Assembly (NCBI RefSeq): GCF_902362185.1
Contig: NC_044504.1
Span: 1,462,501-1,526,500 of the forward strand
DNA from: Chanos chanos
Lineage: Eukaryota > Chordata > Actinopteri > Gonorynchiformes > Chanidae
Length of the DNA: 64,000 nt
Direction of reading: 5' to 3'
Shown: positions 25,801-37,772 of the stretch, piece by piece
Position numbering within the stretch: position 1 is the stretch's first letter
Layout: every line of letters begins with the position of its first letter
Translations under genes and position numbers: made by a program
Notes under the pieces: generated by a model
What the model was told of the DNA's origin: nothing
Seen by the model: only the letters and a program-made list of their open reading frames with translations
Database searches by the model: none

Positions 25801-27455
25801 AAAAGATTTCCGAACACGAAATGAGGCATTTTAGTTGTGCGCCAGTGTATTTTATATTTATAGTTTTACCAAAAATAAGATCAAATGAAATAAATAAAAA
25901 TAAATACAAAAAATAAGAAAGAAATAATAAGAGTAAGAAAAACATTTTCTACATGAACTGGTTCGTAGAAACAATGACACAATTTCAGTCCATGATGGTG
26001 ACACAGAGACTTGTTTGGGCCGTCACAGGCAGTCTATTCTACTGTGTAATAAAACTGATCAAAATATTTACATGCATACTACATAGTAATAAATACAACA
26101 CATCCCTAAATCAGCATGTAAAATTTTATTCAGCCTTGGTCAATAAAATAGCTGTGAATCAAATAATTTCATTTTGCAATGAGCATTTATGTTTAGTAGA
26201 AGAAAAGAAACCATCATCAAAAACCAAATACTTATTTTACAAAAAAAACAAAAACCCAAAACCCTCTTTTATTTTTACGTGTAACAAATAAATATTCCAT
26301 TCATATATTGCACTCCATTTATAAAAGTACTAAGACTCCCCGCGCTAGTCTAACGTTAATCACGCTGCGTTATGTTATTAATATAGAGGAAATGAATAAT
26401 GACTGAATAATGAATAATGAATGATATGCTTGAATGTGTATAAGACGTTTCTGAGCGGCCTGGACATCGAGCAACGACAGACACTGTGAAGTTTACAATA
26501 ACATAAACAATTTGTTGAACAGCATTTCAATTCATACAGTTCCATCCACAAAAAAAAGAGTAACTATGTCAACAATACTGGGGGTGCAGGCTGCAGGGTA
26601 GACTGCTTTACATGTTTTTTTAGTCTAGATTCTCGAGGTCTCCGCAGAAATTGTTCAGACTTAACTGTCTACAGAAAATAGCACAGTACCGAGTATAATA
26701 TGGACGCTATGCAAACCAGTCAATGAACTGAAAATGTCGTATGCTGGCCTAACAGATCTCGCCTTTTCTTGTGATAATCCTGATATTTCCTTCTCTGTGA
26801 ATCTAACTCTTGACTCTTTGAACAAGTCGTGCTTTCAAAAGACACAAACGGTTCAAAGTTATCAGGGAAGTCTTTAATGCAGCGTTGTCTCTATTTAATA
26901 TGAAAGAATAAATCAACGCCCCTTTAAAACCTTTTGCTTATTGCATGGCAACACAGTAGCTTGAGAATGATACGCTCAAAGCCGAAGGAAAATGCAAAGT
27001 CTGGTAAATATGCTGTTCCTCAAGTTGCTCCTCTTCGTCATGATATTAATATTGGGGCTTGAAATACCCGCACGTTATGCAACTGCTCTACATGGATATT
27101 TAGCTTGCACGTGCCTGATCATCTACGTATTCCTCGATTTTTTTTTTCAGTAAATTTTGGAAATTTAGTTCATTGGAACATAGTGACATTGCTCATCTTG
27201 AACTTGAGTTGACTTTGTAAACGTTCGAAAAGAGTGCTCTTACAAGAATCTTTTTTATTGTAACTGTTCTTAAGCCAAATTTAAATAGTCGTACTTCATA
27301 AACGGCGCCCACTTTCACCTTTATTTTAAGTCTCAAATAAAGGGTAGAGTTAAATTACTCTCCACCTTTTGTCCGATTTGGAATCAATTTCAAGTCCGTG
27401 TTCTAGGTGTCGCTGTTGACCACGTCTGCGGATCCAAATCATGTGTCAATGTGTC

Positions 27456-27461
27456 CACGTG
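27456..27461 (+). promoter_or_regulatory. E-box CACGTG upstream of hoxd10
   Basis: Perfect palindromic E-box 156 bases before the hoxd10 ATG; one of six such sites in this cluster's promoter regions. Confidence 0.45.
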
Positions 27462-27616
27462 ATGGGAAAGAGGCTGCGTCTCAAGGCCATTTTCAAATTT
27501 CATTGGAGAGATTGTCATGTGGTGGTAGGGAGAGACTCTGAGTAACACGGGGATTGTTTTGCTAGATATGTCAGCTTACAAAGGAGATCTCTCTCCTCTT
27601 TAAAAACCTCTCCAAA

Positions 27617-29089
27617 ATGTCCTTTCCCAGTAGCGCTCCAGCTGCAAATACGTTTTTGGTAGATTCTCTGATTGGTGCTTGCAGAACCGACAGTTTTTAC
27701 TCCAGCAGCAACATGTACATGCCACCCAGTGCTGATATGGGAACTTACGGAATGCAAACCTGTGGACTCCTACCGTCTCTCGGCAAACGAGGCGACGTTA
27801 ACCACCAAAATATGGGCATGAACGTCCACTCGTACATACCTCAAATTGATACCTGGGCAGATCCGAGTAGGTCTTGCCGAATAGAACAACCGTCTAACCA
27901 GATGCCCACTTGCACATTTTCACAAAGCATAAAAGAAGAAAGTAACTGCTGTATGTACTCCGACAAAAGAGTAAAGGTCAGCTCGTCCGAGATACCCACC
28001 TACTCTAATCTAATTCCTGAGCCGTGTTCGGTTGACGGTCCCGAGATTCCCGTACCGGGCTACTTCAGACTGAGCCAAACTTATGCGACCGCGAAAAACC
28101 CGGACTATGGCCACGAGACGACGAGCCCCAACACTACGTTGATGCAGCTCAACAGGGTGACTCCCAAATCCCAAGCACCGTCCTTTGTCGAAGTGGAAAA
28201 GAAACTCCCCGAAATTCCGCACAACCGAGAAACTAGGACACCTACTCCGGCGGAGAGCCCAGATCCAAAGTCGAGCTCACAGGAGGAGAAGAACTGCTCT
28301 ACTGAAGCGTCCGTCTCCAGCCCTGAATTGCCACACAAGGAAGCGAAAGGTGGGTACAATAAAAGAATTAATCGCGTCGCGGTGTAATGCGAACGTTCCA
28401 GCATCATAAAACCCAATATAAAACACAAACAACCCGAAAGTCGTAATGTTTAATGAGAGCCTTACTCAGGTTGCAGTAAAAGGCTTTGCAGGAAACGGTC
28501 TTCGACTGCGCTGTGCATTACCATAAAATACCTATTGTGACTAGGGTCTTTCAAGCTCTTCCTGTCGGCTTATCCAAGTATAAGTTTTGGAGATAAATAT
28601 TTTATTTGGTCATTGCACGACACTGAAGCAAATTTAGATATCTCGGATGAGCCCTCGTATTTTTAAGCTATTTGAAAACAGTTTGATTTGCATTGTTTCA
28701 TGCGCGCAATTCCAGCTCTACAATTCTAATGATCAGGATTTTTCCAACATGTTTTATTTCATATCTCAAATGTATTCTGATTTAGAAAAAAATCAGACTA
28801 ATAAAATACAATATTTCCGTTGGCCAAATACTAAACCTTAGATAATAAACCTTGGTATGTTCTTGAAAATATATGTACTGTCAAATTAGTGAGATGGACT
28901 AATATAGCCTATGTGGCAAGAACAAAAGAATTCCGACTAATTTAGTAATTTAATTGTTGCAACCATCTTAAGCATGATACTAATATATTGAGTATTTTGT
29001 TAAATGAATGCATATTTAATGATTTGGATTGTTTTTTTCCACAATTTGTTGTTACAAGCGTTTATAGATGGATAGATCTATCTGCCTGC

Positions 29090-29161
<72 letters not shown>

Positions 29162-29195
29162 GTATCTATCTATCTATCTATTTATCTAGATAGAC

Positions 29196-29241
<46 letters not shown>

Positions 29242-29297
29242 GTGTATAAGAATACGTGTATATGCGTATAAGGTAATATTTGTTTTTCAGATGTAGC

Positions 29298-29330
<33 letters not shown>

Positions 29331-29861
29331 GAGATAGATAAATAGATAGATAGATAAGTGTATAAGAATACGTATATATGCGTATAAGGTAATATTTATT
29401 TTGCAAATGTAGCATAGATAGATAGATAGATAGATAGATAGGGATAATGTGAAGTTTAAAGATCATTAAAATTATTCGGAGTGGAAAAGCGTAGTCGTAC
29501 GTGCGCCGAGAGTAACAGACTATATTAGGCCAGGGGTCTTCCTGTATGAATAACTGACATAACTGACTGTTCTTATTTCGTTTCAGACTGCAAAACCGAC
29601 ACTCCAACCAGCAACTGGTTAACTGCAAAGAGTGGAAGGAAAAAGAGATGCCCATACACCAAACATCAGACCTTGGAATTAGAAAAGGAGTTTTTATTCA
29701 ACATGTACCTGACTCGAGAGCGCCGTCTAGAGATCAGTAAAAGTGTGAACCTCACTGACAGACAAGTCAAGATCTGGTTCCAAAATCGTAGGATGAAGCT
29801 AAAAAAGATGAGTCGAGAAAATCGAATCCGGGAACTTACCTCAAATTTGACCTTCTCGTGA
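27617..29861 (+). CDS. hoxd10: Homeobox protein Hoxd10 (two exons)
   Basis: Abd-B-class HoxD transcription factor (posterior spinal cord and fin bud). CDS exons: 27617-28349 and 29587-29861, joined in phase 1 by a 1237-base GT-AG intron; 335 residues. The start [20 protein letters not shown] and the motifs [47 protein letters not shown] and [14 protein letters not shown] are strongly conserved Hoxd10 signatures. The PBX-contact motif [12 protein letters not shown] (Trp about residue 255) sits right before the homeodomain at 261-320 ([20 protein letters not shown], helix 3 [17 protein letters not shown]). The tail is [15 protein letters not shown]. The intron carries a large GATA/TATC inverted repeat array. 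The 3' UTR has an 8-mer miR-10 seed match at 30056-30063 and AATAAA at 30380-30385. Confidence 0.98.
29071..29240. repeat. Inverted (TATC)n / (GATA)n microsatellite in hoxd10 intron
   Basis: GATAGATCTATC, then about two dozen TATC units to about 29188, then about a dozen GATA units to 29240, meeting at TATCTAGATA. The two halves are complementary, so either strand can fold on itself. Confidence 0.9.
29241..29440. repeat. Tandem duplication with GATA tails in hoxd10 intron
   Basis: A unit beginning AGTGTATAAGAATACG and running through GTAATATT...ATGTAGCATAGATAGA occurs at 29241 and again at 29357, a period of 116 bases. Each copy is followed by its own GATA run. The copies differ at only a few bases in the unique part. 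Confidence 0.85.
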
Positions 29862-30055
29862 GCATGCAGTGGAACGTGCTTACGAAGGTCTTCCTCAGCT
29901 CCTCTCAAAGCGATACCATGGAGCCACTGGACACTGTTTTTATTTTTTATTTCACTCTCTGATACTGTGATTGTTGCTGCATCGTTTTCATTTTTTAATT
30001 GTATTTACTTCGTGGTATTCTAAAGGTGACGCATTGTGTAATTTAAATATGTTTC

Positions 30056-30063
30056 ACAGGGTA
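30056..30063 (+). promoter_or_regulatory. miR-10 seed match (8-mer) in hoxd10 3' UTR
   Basis: ACAGGGTA pairs with nucleotides 2-8 of miR-10 (ACCCTGT) and has the A opposite nucleotide 1. It is about 195 bases after the hoxd10 stop and upstream of the likely polyadenylation signal. HOXD10 is an established miR-10b target in mammals. Confidence 0.65.
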
Positions 30064-30379
30064 AAATGGTGTGGTTTAGGTCTTAACTTATGGAAAATGA
30101 CGGACGTACCTGTAGAAAGTGTTTTGTTGGTTCGTTTTTCGCTGGGTGAAAAGAAAACGTCGCACGAAGACACTTGCTTTGAAAATCATCGGAAAACATG
30201 ACTTTGGACACGAAAGCACATTGACTGTTTGTAACTGAATGGTAAACATTCTTCATTGAGTACTGAACGTGTACATTTGTTCGAAATCTTTGGCATATAA
30301 AGCTCCATGTAAAGTAAACGTGATAGCCGATATTAAAATATCAGTGTAAATCTAATGCATGGTGTGGCATGTATACTGT

Positions 30380-30385
30380 AATAAA
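30380..30385 (+). other. Polyadenylation signal, hoxd10
   Basis: AATAAA about 520 bases past the stop, followed by TTGTTGTGTACTGTGG, a GT-rich downstream element. Confidence 0.6.
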
Positions 30386-31702
30386 TTGTTTCTGTCAAAA
30401 TATTTGTTGTGTACTGTGGATTGCTCTGTCTACAAACAGCTCTGAAATGGAAACCGCACGCCTTGCAAATTCATAAGCCCTCCAGGCATTAATGATATCA
30501 TTGCAGCCCTAAATGCGATAACATCTTCTTGGCCACAAAAAAGAGCTGAACTAACAAACCACCAAAACCTTAATGCTGTATGACAAAAAACTCTGCAATT
30601 TCGACTGGTTTGTGGTCCTACGTCATAACAAAATCCATGGCCAGTTCGTTAGAATAGAAATCACAAATAGAAGTTCAAACGAATAATCCGAAGTATACGT
30701 TCTACTGTTTAAAACCGCCTGTGAAAAGAATAAGGTAGAAGAGAAGAAGTATCGTGCCGATTTTAGGTGTTTTTTTTTCAGATTTCGTGTTTAATGGAAG
30801 TTGTTTGCACCAATTAGCCGGAATAAAGTAACGCTGTAGGTAAAATATTTAAATATGCTAATGGTTTTGTGTACACATAGTTTGCAATACTGAAAAAATG
30901 ACATGCTCAGTCATACTGAATCGTGAGCTACGCATTCGCCTCAGGTGATGTTGCAGAGATTTGCCGTCTCAGATATTTCAAAGAGCGGTTCACCCTTTGC
31001 GAGGGATATAATTTATAATCTATCAGATACAGTAAATCAGATTTCAGTGTCGAGCGGTCGCTCTAAACATCGCGATTTTGGAAGATGATATTTAAAGGGC
31101 AATGTTTAGGTTAGGCCTAGTCCGTGAAGTTCTGCATGTAGAAATGATAAGGCCAGTGATACACGAAGACAAACAGACAGACACACGCACACACACACAC
31201 ACATAAAAAGTGAGAAAAAACACGTGGATCACATCATCATTTGACATCGTTTTACGCAGGCATCTCTTTCTCCGAGTAATGCAGTCTACAGAGGTTTCCT
31301 CCCTTGTATCATGCCCATACACACACACATACACATACAGAGAAGAGGGAGGGAGGGGGGGGTGGAAAACAGTACTAATCCTCTTTATGCATATATGGCG
31401 GACCTGAAGATTTGTACCAGTTGCGCAAACAGATTTTCATTAAATTCGCAAACAAATTTGATGATAGATTGTGATGTATTTTAACAACAAATGACGGTGA
31501 TGATCTGTGATTTTTTTCTTGTCCACTCTTTCAAAATACCGTTCTCCTTAGGGTCAGTTTTTTTCTTCCAGAAACACGCGGCGTACTGTTTTATACCTGG
31601 TGATAAAAATATCTTTGAAGTGCACCGAATAGTGTCCTCCAAATGCTGTGAATTCTGCAATTCTATTCCCCTTGCGACTGACAACAAGCGGAGAAAACCT
31701 TC

Positions 31703-31703
31703 C

Positions 31704-31740
<37 letters not shown>

Positions 31741-31746
31741 TTATTT
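31703..31746. repeat. (ATT)n microsatellite
   Basis: Trinucleotide ATT run in the hoxd10-hoxd9 spacer. Confidence 0.88.
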
Positions 31747-32421
31747 AATTCAATCACACGCATTTCACTCTGCTACGTAAAGAATCCATTTTATTAAGGT
31801 CACGTTAATGTATAATCAAATGCACCTCGTAAAATCTTTATTGACAGACGTAAAAACATTATGACTTTCTTCTTAATAAATACAATAAGTATACAAATAT
31901 TACTTCCTGTGTCAAACTTACAGGACCACCTTAACAAATGAAAGTACTAACCGTTGCAGAAACACGGAAAGCGTGTAAAATATGACAATCCGCAAGGAAA
32001 CGGCGGTTCGTTATTTTACTACATGTTATTACGTTTATTTTACGAGGACTTAAAACTCAGTACTCTATAAAATACTTTACAAGGTCAGGGGATATGACAT
32101 ACCTTATGACGATATCTTGTAAGGTTTCACACAGAGTCCAAATAATTTGCAAAGGCATCAATGTTGAGTGGTGCTTGTGAAATAAATGAGTGTATTAATC
32201 TGTCCGTGTAAAAAAAATAGTCCGTTACCACCTCCATGACTGCCGCGTTTTTAAAGCGCCAAGAAAAACAGGATACAGTTGGATGCAGAATATAGTTTGC
32301 GCTTCACTCCTACAATAATCACAGATCGTGAGTTTGGTTATGAAAAATAAAATTTAAAAAATCCAAATCAAACATAGGGTTATAAGCGGATTGATTTACT
32401 CACTGTATTGGTAAATATGAT

Positions 32422-32444
32422 CACGTGATTCATGTAACCAATCA
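32422..32444 (+). promoter_or_regulatory. hoxd9 promoter: E-box and CCAAT box
   Basis: CACGTG at 32422-32427 is followed by CCAAT at about 32439-32443, 95-115 bases before the hoxd9 ATG. The pairing suggests USF-type and NF-Y binding. Confidence 0.45.
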
Positions 32445-32537
32445 CTGAAGATGAAGCCCGCAAAAATACTATGATTGTTCGGAGGCAAGGTTTCCGTAAC
32501 AGTGTAACCTTTTATATGGATACGAAGTGATCCAAAA

Positions 32538-33710
32538 ATGTCGACTAGTACTACTCTAAGCAACTATTATGTGGACTCTATAATGGGACACGAAGCAGAG
32601 GACGCCTATGGAGCGCGTTATGTCCAGAGCTCACATACTACGACCTCAAGGCCATCAGGTGTTGGGGAAAATGCAGATTTTTCCTCTTGCAGCTTTGCGC
32701 CTAAGTCTGCCGTGTTCTCAACGTCCTGGTCCTCGGTTCACCCCCAGTCTCCTGCAGCTGTGTCCGGAATTTACCATCCTTATGTTCACCAGTCCCATCT
32801 TGCCGGCACAGACAACAGATATGTACGGTCATGGATAGATCCGATCTCAAACCATGTATCTTTGTCCGGTTTCCATTCCAACGGCAGGCACTATGGAACA
32901 AAGCCTGAAGGTTTACCAGCGAAAAGGACTGAGAGCTCCGCGTTTGAGGCTGAGCCTACGGGCGCCTCTGATTATGCCTGCGGGGCGGTTTCTGAGTGCG
33001 CCGAGAAAGCTACCAAAGAAACTGTTGGCAGTGATATTTCGAGCGAGCCAAAAGACGAGAAACAACAACAACTTGACCCGAGTAAGTAGAAGAAATTGCC
33101 CCGTGATTTACAGCCTTAAGAACTGTACGAGCAGGGTGTGTAAAACCAGTGGTTTTACTAACCTATAAAAGTGTCTGAGCTCTTACCACAGGCTGAAAAA
33201 AATGTGCAAGGTTGTAAACCGGGTATTTAGAACAAAACTGTGATAATAATTGTGCCTGCAAATTCAGACTCGACTATCTCTAATGATTATTGCCACTGCT
33301 ATGGAGTTTGTCAAACAAAATGAATTGATATGTGGTTTTTAGAGTGGTCTAGCAGTGCATGCAATTTACTTGCTAATTTGTTTATTTATTTATTATTTAT
33401 CCTAATGTTTTGCTTTGTGTTACTGATTCCTCTTCCTATTAATTTGGGCTTTTTTTTCTCTACAGGCAACCCGGCCGCAAACTGGATTCATGCGCGTTCA
33501 ACACGAAAGAAACGATGTCCGTACACAAAATACCAGACTCTAGAACTGGAAAAAGAATTTCTTTATAACATGTATTTGACAAGGGATCGCCGCTATGAAG
33601 TCGCACGAATTCTGAATCTAACCGAGAGGCAGGTTAAAATCTGGTTTCAAAACAGAAGAATGAAAATGAAGAAGATGAACAGAGAGAGGGCCAGTGACGA
33701 GCCGCAGTGA
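32538..33710 (+). CDS. hoxd9: Homeobox protein Hoxd9 (two exons)
   Basis: Abd-B-class HoxD transcription factor, in the family acting in paired-fin positioning and posterior trunk. CDS exons: 32538-33081 and 33466-33710, joined in phase 1 by a 384-base GT-AG intron; 262 residues. The N-terminus ([19 protein letters not shown]) is the Hox9 activation-region signature, and [10 protein letters not shown] near residue 75 also fits. The PBX-contact motif [11 protein letters not shown] (Trp about residue 188) precedes the homeodomain at residues 194-253 ([20 protein letters not shown], helix 3 [17 protein letters not shown]). The short tail is RERASDEPQ. The downstream spacer leads to the dead hoxd8. 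Confidence 0.97.
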
Positions 33711-35657
33711 TGAATCCGCGGGCCAAAATAAGCGTCATTTTATGTAAATGTTTTCTGTTGTGATTAGAACTTATGTTGGTCAGGGCTTTATTTTTTATAT
33801 TTAGTTTGTTACCACATTATTTCATAACTAAACTGAGCAAGCCTGCAAACATGCTCTCTCTCGCTGTCTCTCTCTCTCTCTATCTCCCTGTCCCTCTGAT
33901 ACAATGCAAATTAAGTGTCTTAATCTAATTTCATTTGGGACTCTTTAAACTGAATTTGTAAATTCTGACAGTTTACCCTATATGGGAAACGTGCGCATGC
34001 AACAGTGCAAACGTGCCAGTATTTACATGATTGTGCAAAGCCTTAACGAGTACATTGGTTTTAGGACTACAAAGTGTAACATAAGGGGTAATTCGTTTGT
34101 ATATAAGACAGAAGGCGCTTTTGAGAGCCGGCTATGTCCTCTGTCCAGTTGGCTATGGCCTAACTTGTGGTCAAGAGCAGTAAGAAGCGGCCTATCTTAA
34201 CCTGTAATTTTCAGTGCCAACACTATTAGCTTTCGCTTAGCGTGGTTTTGTTTGAGGGAGAGAATACCGAGAATAACGATAGCGAAATTAGTGTACATCC
34301 AAGCTCTGATGGACACTGTTTTATCTCTTATCCCTTTGTAGGCTAGTCTGCCTTTACGTTGAAATGATGTCCGCATGACAAAAACAAAGGGAGATCATAG
34401 GCCACGATGGCGTTATGGAACTTACACACCGTACAAGTTACCTGATGATATCGTATAATACGTAAAATACTTAATTTAGTTGTCCAAAGCGTCCCTGCAT
34501 ATGGACATGTTCAGACAGCGAACCACTAATTCACACGTTACTTATGTTTTACTGTGTAACAGCAGCAGGTAGAATTTGAAATATATACAGAAAAGGTGTA
34601 CATAATCTTAAGTGTATAATATTTCGGTAAAATACATCAGGTATAGATCTGTCTGTTGACTCTCGCGTATCCCCATGAACGAAGGAAAATTTTGGAGACG
34701 AAGAGAGTGAATGTGCCGAATCCCATTGTGCTTCAAATGTGCACTTATTCAGCTGGATTTTAGCTATTAGAAAACGTTATTTTCTTTTTTGACAGAGCTC
34801 GACAAATAAAAACAACCGAATCTTTCGACTGGACGCTGTCTATGTTTGAAATTTCCAAATACGTTTGATTTCACGTAAATCCTTTGGAAAGGAAGACGTT
34901 ATTTTTCGTTGGACACTGAACAGGACTGCATTGTTCGAGAATACTGAGCAACCCAATAAAGACTTTATGATTGGGAAAGGTGTTGCATGGATCCCCAATT
35001 TATTGTCAAACTTGTACCTATAATTACTTTAAAGCAGGAAGAACCGTGGCCCAATAAAGCCATAGACATGGCTAGACGTCTGGTCTAAATGAGTTTATGG
35101 GCCAGGGCCGTAATTGCTCCCCTCTTTGAAACCATCTTAGTTGGGTGTTTGTGTCTGTTGCTGACAAATAAGAATGCAGACACTTTTCTACGGGGTGTCT
35201 GCTCGATAAATTGTCTGTCCGTGAGACTGAAAAGAAATCGACCCCCAACACGCAGAAAGTCACGTTTATTCACCAACTGCATCTCCTTTTCAGTCTGCAA
35301 AACTTCACTTTGACTGTCGCTTAAAGTCGCTTTAGCTGTGTCGTATGCTAAAATACTGAATTTGGACAAATTAGATACAATCGTCACAGTGAGCAGAGCA
35401 GGGAATGTAAAATATTGACGTGGTTAAAATCGTTATTCAGGGCTCTCTAATCAACAATACAGAGCCAAATAGGTTATGTGATATTTACATGTCAGTGTCA
35501 TTTGCATGTGCAGCATTTTCAGGTAGCCTTGTAGTAAAACTAGGAGTCAAAACAAATATTTTCGTTGATTTATTGTTCATTATACTGAAACTGTTGAATT
35601 TTTCTGGTAGTGAAAACTCATTAATGAATGAGAGACTGAACCAAGTGGAAATAATGA

Positions 35658-35670
35658 CCACTAGAGGGCA
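35658..35670 (+). promoter_or_regulatory. CTCF-like core motif
   Basis: CCACTAGAGGGCA fits the vertebrate CTCF core (CCASYAGRKGGCR) at every position. It lies between hoxd9 and the hoxd8 relic. Binding is not shown by sequence alone. Confidence 0.45.
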
Positions 35671-37000
35671 ATGCGGCTCTATGGAAATGTGGGGGCAACG
35701 AGTAGTGCAGAAATAAATGCGTCTTAAAATGGACCGTACTCGTATTATTATGATGTTTATGTCAAAGACATTTAGATTTCTTTGACAAATTCAGACAGTG
35801 TTATTTCTGCAAAGCAACTTAAAAACCAGAGAAACACTGCTGGACCGACAAAATGTGAAACACGCATGATAGATAATGCAGCCGCGAGGACAGAGACCGT
35901 TCCTGAATCCAGTAGTATTCACTGTGTTTTCCTCTCTTGGCTGAGAGCGTGTCACTGCAAAAGAATACCTGGAACCAGTAACACATTCAGACTTTAAGTT
36001 TACAGTCTCTGGGCAACGCGGCCGGCCAGAGCAAAAAATACCGCCGCCCCTCCCCCCCAAAAAGAATAAGATAAACAAAAGCAAAAGAAAAAGAAAAAAC
36101 AACATACAAACAAACAAACAAAGAAAAAGACATGAAAGATGACGGAGTGTAATTGAGGATTACAGCACTTTCTTAAGACATTTTGTTTATTAAAACGTTG
36201 TATAGTCATAGTTATTTGTCTTGCATATATGTGCAGTCTGACAGGACAATTTGACTGATGTTAAAAAAAAATCAATATCCTGTATTAAAAGACACCCGCC
36301 CAGAACGGGGACACACCCAGTTGTGCTACGGAAATACGCGACATCGGATAGATCACGACAGAACAGTATTCGAAACCTAGTCTAACATACAAAGAGGTGA
36401 GCGTATAAACGGTATGAGCAGATAAGCATATTATTTCATGCTACAAAATAAAAGGTTATAAAAAAAAATATATGTCCTTCAATGCTTAATATCCTCCTCG
36501 TTTTTCCCGTTTACTTCATTCATATTCATGTCCGATCTCTGATCTAATTTGAATTAAATAGCGAGGATAAGCAATAGCACAACAGCCATCTTCAGTGCTT
36601 TGAGATCCTATTTCTACTGCATTCAGTCTGCTACTTGTCAATAAAAGGTTATTAGCCTCGGACTAGAGGCACTGTACGGTTTATAGGCTACTGATATGTC
36701 AACCCCCAACATAAACAATGAAAACTTATCTGAATGTAAATGGAATCAACTAGCCCACAGTAGGCTGATGCCCAAACCCTGCAGCGTCCCATAATAGTAG
36801 CTAACTTCAATTATAAGTGCATTTATGCCGAGGTGTACTGGTCTGGCGCCAGTTCACTGACTATTTCTGTTTCCTTTCATTTTTCGTAAAACAAAAACAA
36901 TAATACAATCATAACAACTGTGTAACATGCACAATATGAAATGCAGTTTCCTCGATTTTCTTTCGACTTCACTGTTCTAGATTACACATATTATTGCACA

Positions 37001-37004
<4 letters not shown>

Positions 37005-37055
<51 letters not shown>
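37005..37055. repeat. (CA)n microsatellite
   Basis: About 25 CA units, 720 bases before the hoxd8 relic. Confidence 0.92.
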
Positions 37056-37057
<2 letters not shown>

Positions 37058-37304
37058 CAGCATCAAAAATCAAAACAAAACAAAACAGAACAAAAGAACG
37101 TATGCGATGATATTCTACAGTTTCTCAGGCCAGCAAGTTGTTCTAATCAATAATACCATTATTTAAGTGTAGTCAGAAATTCATTTATACTTATCATCTG
37201 TCAACTGCGGCCTACAGTCAGTGTCGTAAAGTACCATCCCGATTAAAGAGTATCCTGAAGACCTGGTTGTGACCGAAAGTGTAATGAATTGGCCTCAGAG
37301 TTGG

Positions 37305-37305
<1 letters not shown>

Positions 37306-37355
<50 letters not shown>
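37306..37355. repeat. (ATT)n microsatellite
   Basis: About 16 ATT units, followed by a short GTT tract. Confidence 0.92.
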
Positions 37356-37772
37356 CGGTGCTGTTGTTGTTGTTGTTGCCGTTGTTTTTCTCTTTTCTGT
37401 TCTCATTTTACGAATAACATTGTCCTTTTCTTCCACTACACTAGTATAATGAACTGATAATCGCGGGTTGATATTGATGATGTGGTAGAAGCCGAGAACA
37501 CACAGAGGCTATACGTTTCCATTAAGGACAAATCTGTATAAACCGCGCCACGTCAGGCCTGCCATATGTCCCTGCACCGTCGTGATCAAAAACCAAATGC
37601 CACTCGGTTTAAGGTGTGCCTGAGCGCTGTGACGGCCTCCAATCGCTCCCTGACCGACGAATTTGAGAAACCCTTCGGAATCAGGGGGTTCAGCAAATTG
37701 ACTACTCAATAACTGGCGCCCTCAATCATATTTGAGCCTTCGGCATTTCTAAGTAACGATCTGACAGTACAA

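Larger units (their letters stand above)
22344..27616. other. hoxd11-hoxd10 intergenic spacer
   Basis: 5.3 kb without a recognisable gene. It starts with the hoxd11 3' UTR (AATAAA at 22853-22858). The last 300 bases before hoxd10 are less AT-rich and contain the E-box CACGTG at 27456-27461; this is the likely hoxd10 promoter. A weak CTCF-like sequence (CCACACGAGGGCGG) lies at about 24589-24602. The rest is AT-rich with no assignable content. Confidence 0.5.
29862..32537. other. hoxd10-hoxd9 intergenic spacer
   Basis: 2.7 kb. About the first 520 bases are the likely hoxd10 3' UTR (miR-10 site at 30056, AATAAA at 30380). A (CA)n run lies at 31180-31204 and an (ATT)n run at 31703-31746. The last 150 bases are the likely hoxd9 promoter, with CACGTG at 32422-32427 and CCAAT at about 32440. 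No other gene seen. Confidence 0.55.
33711..37772. other. hoxd9-hoxd8 relic intergenic spacer
   Basis: 4.1 kb without an intact gene. It holds a strong CTCF-like core at 35658-35670, (CA)n at 37005-37055 and (ATT)n at 37306-37355 followed by a GTT patch. A C-rich/A-rich oddity lies near 36040-36100. No transposon recognised. Confidence 0.5.

Noticed and set aside
36001-36120. A C-rich then A-rich patch that looked like a SINE tail
   Set aside because: No internal A/B box promoter or flanking duplication could be seen; too short to call.
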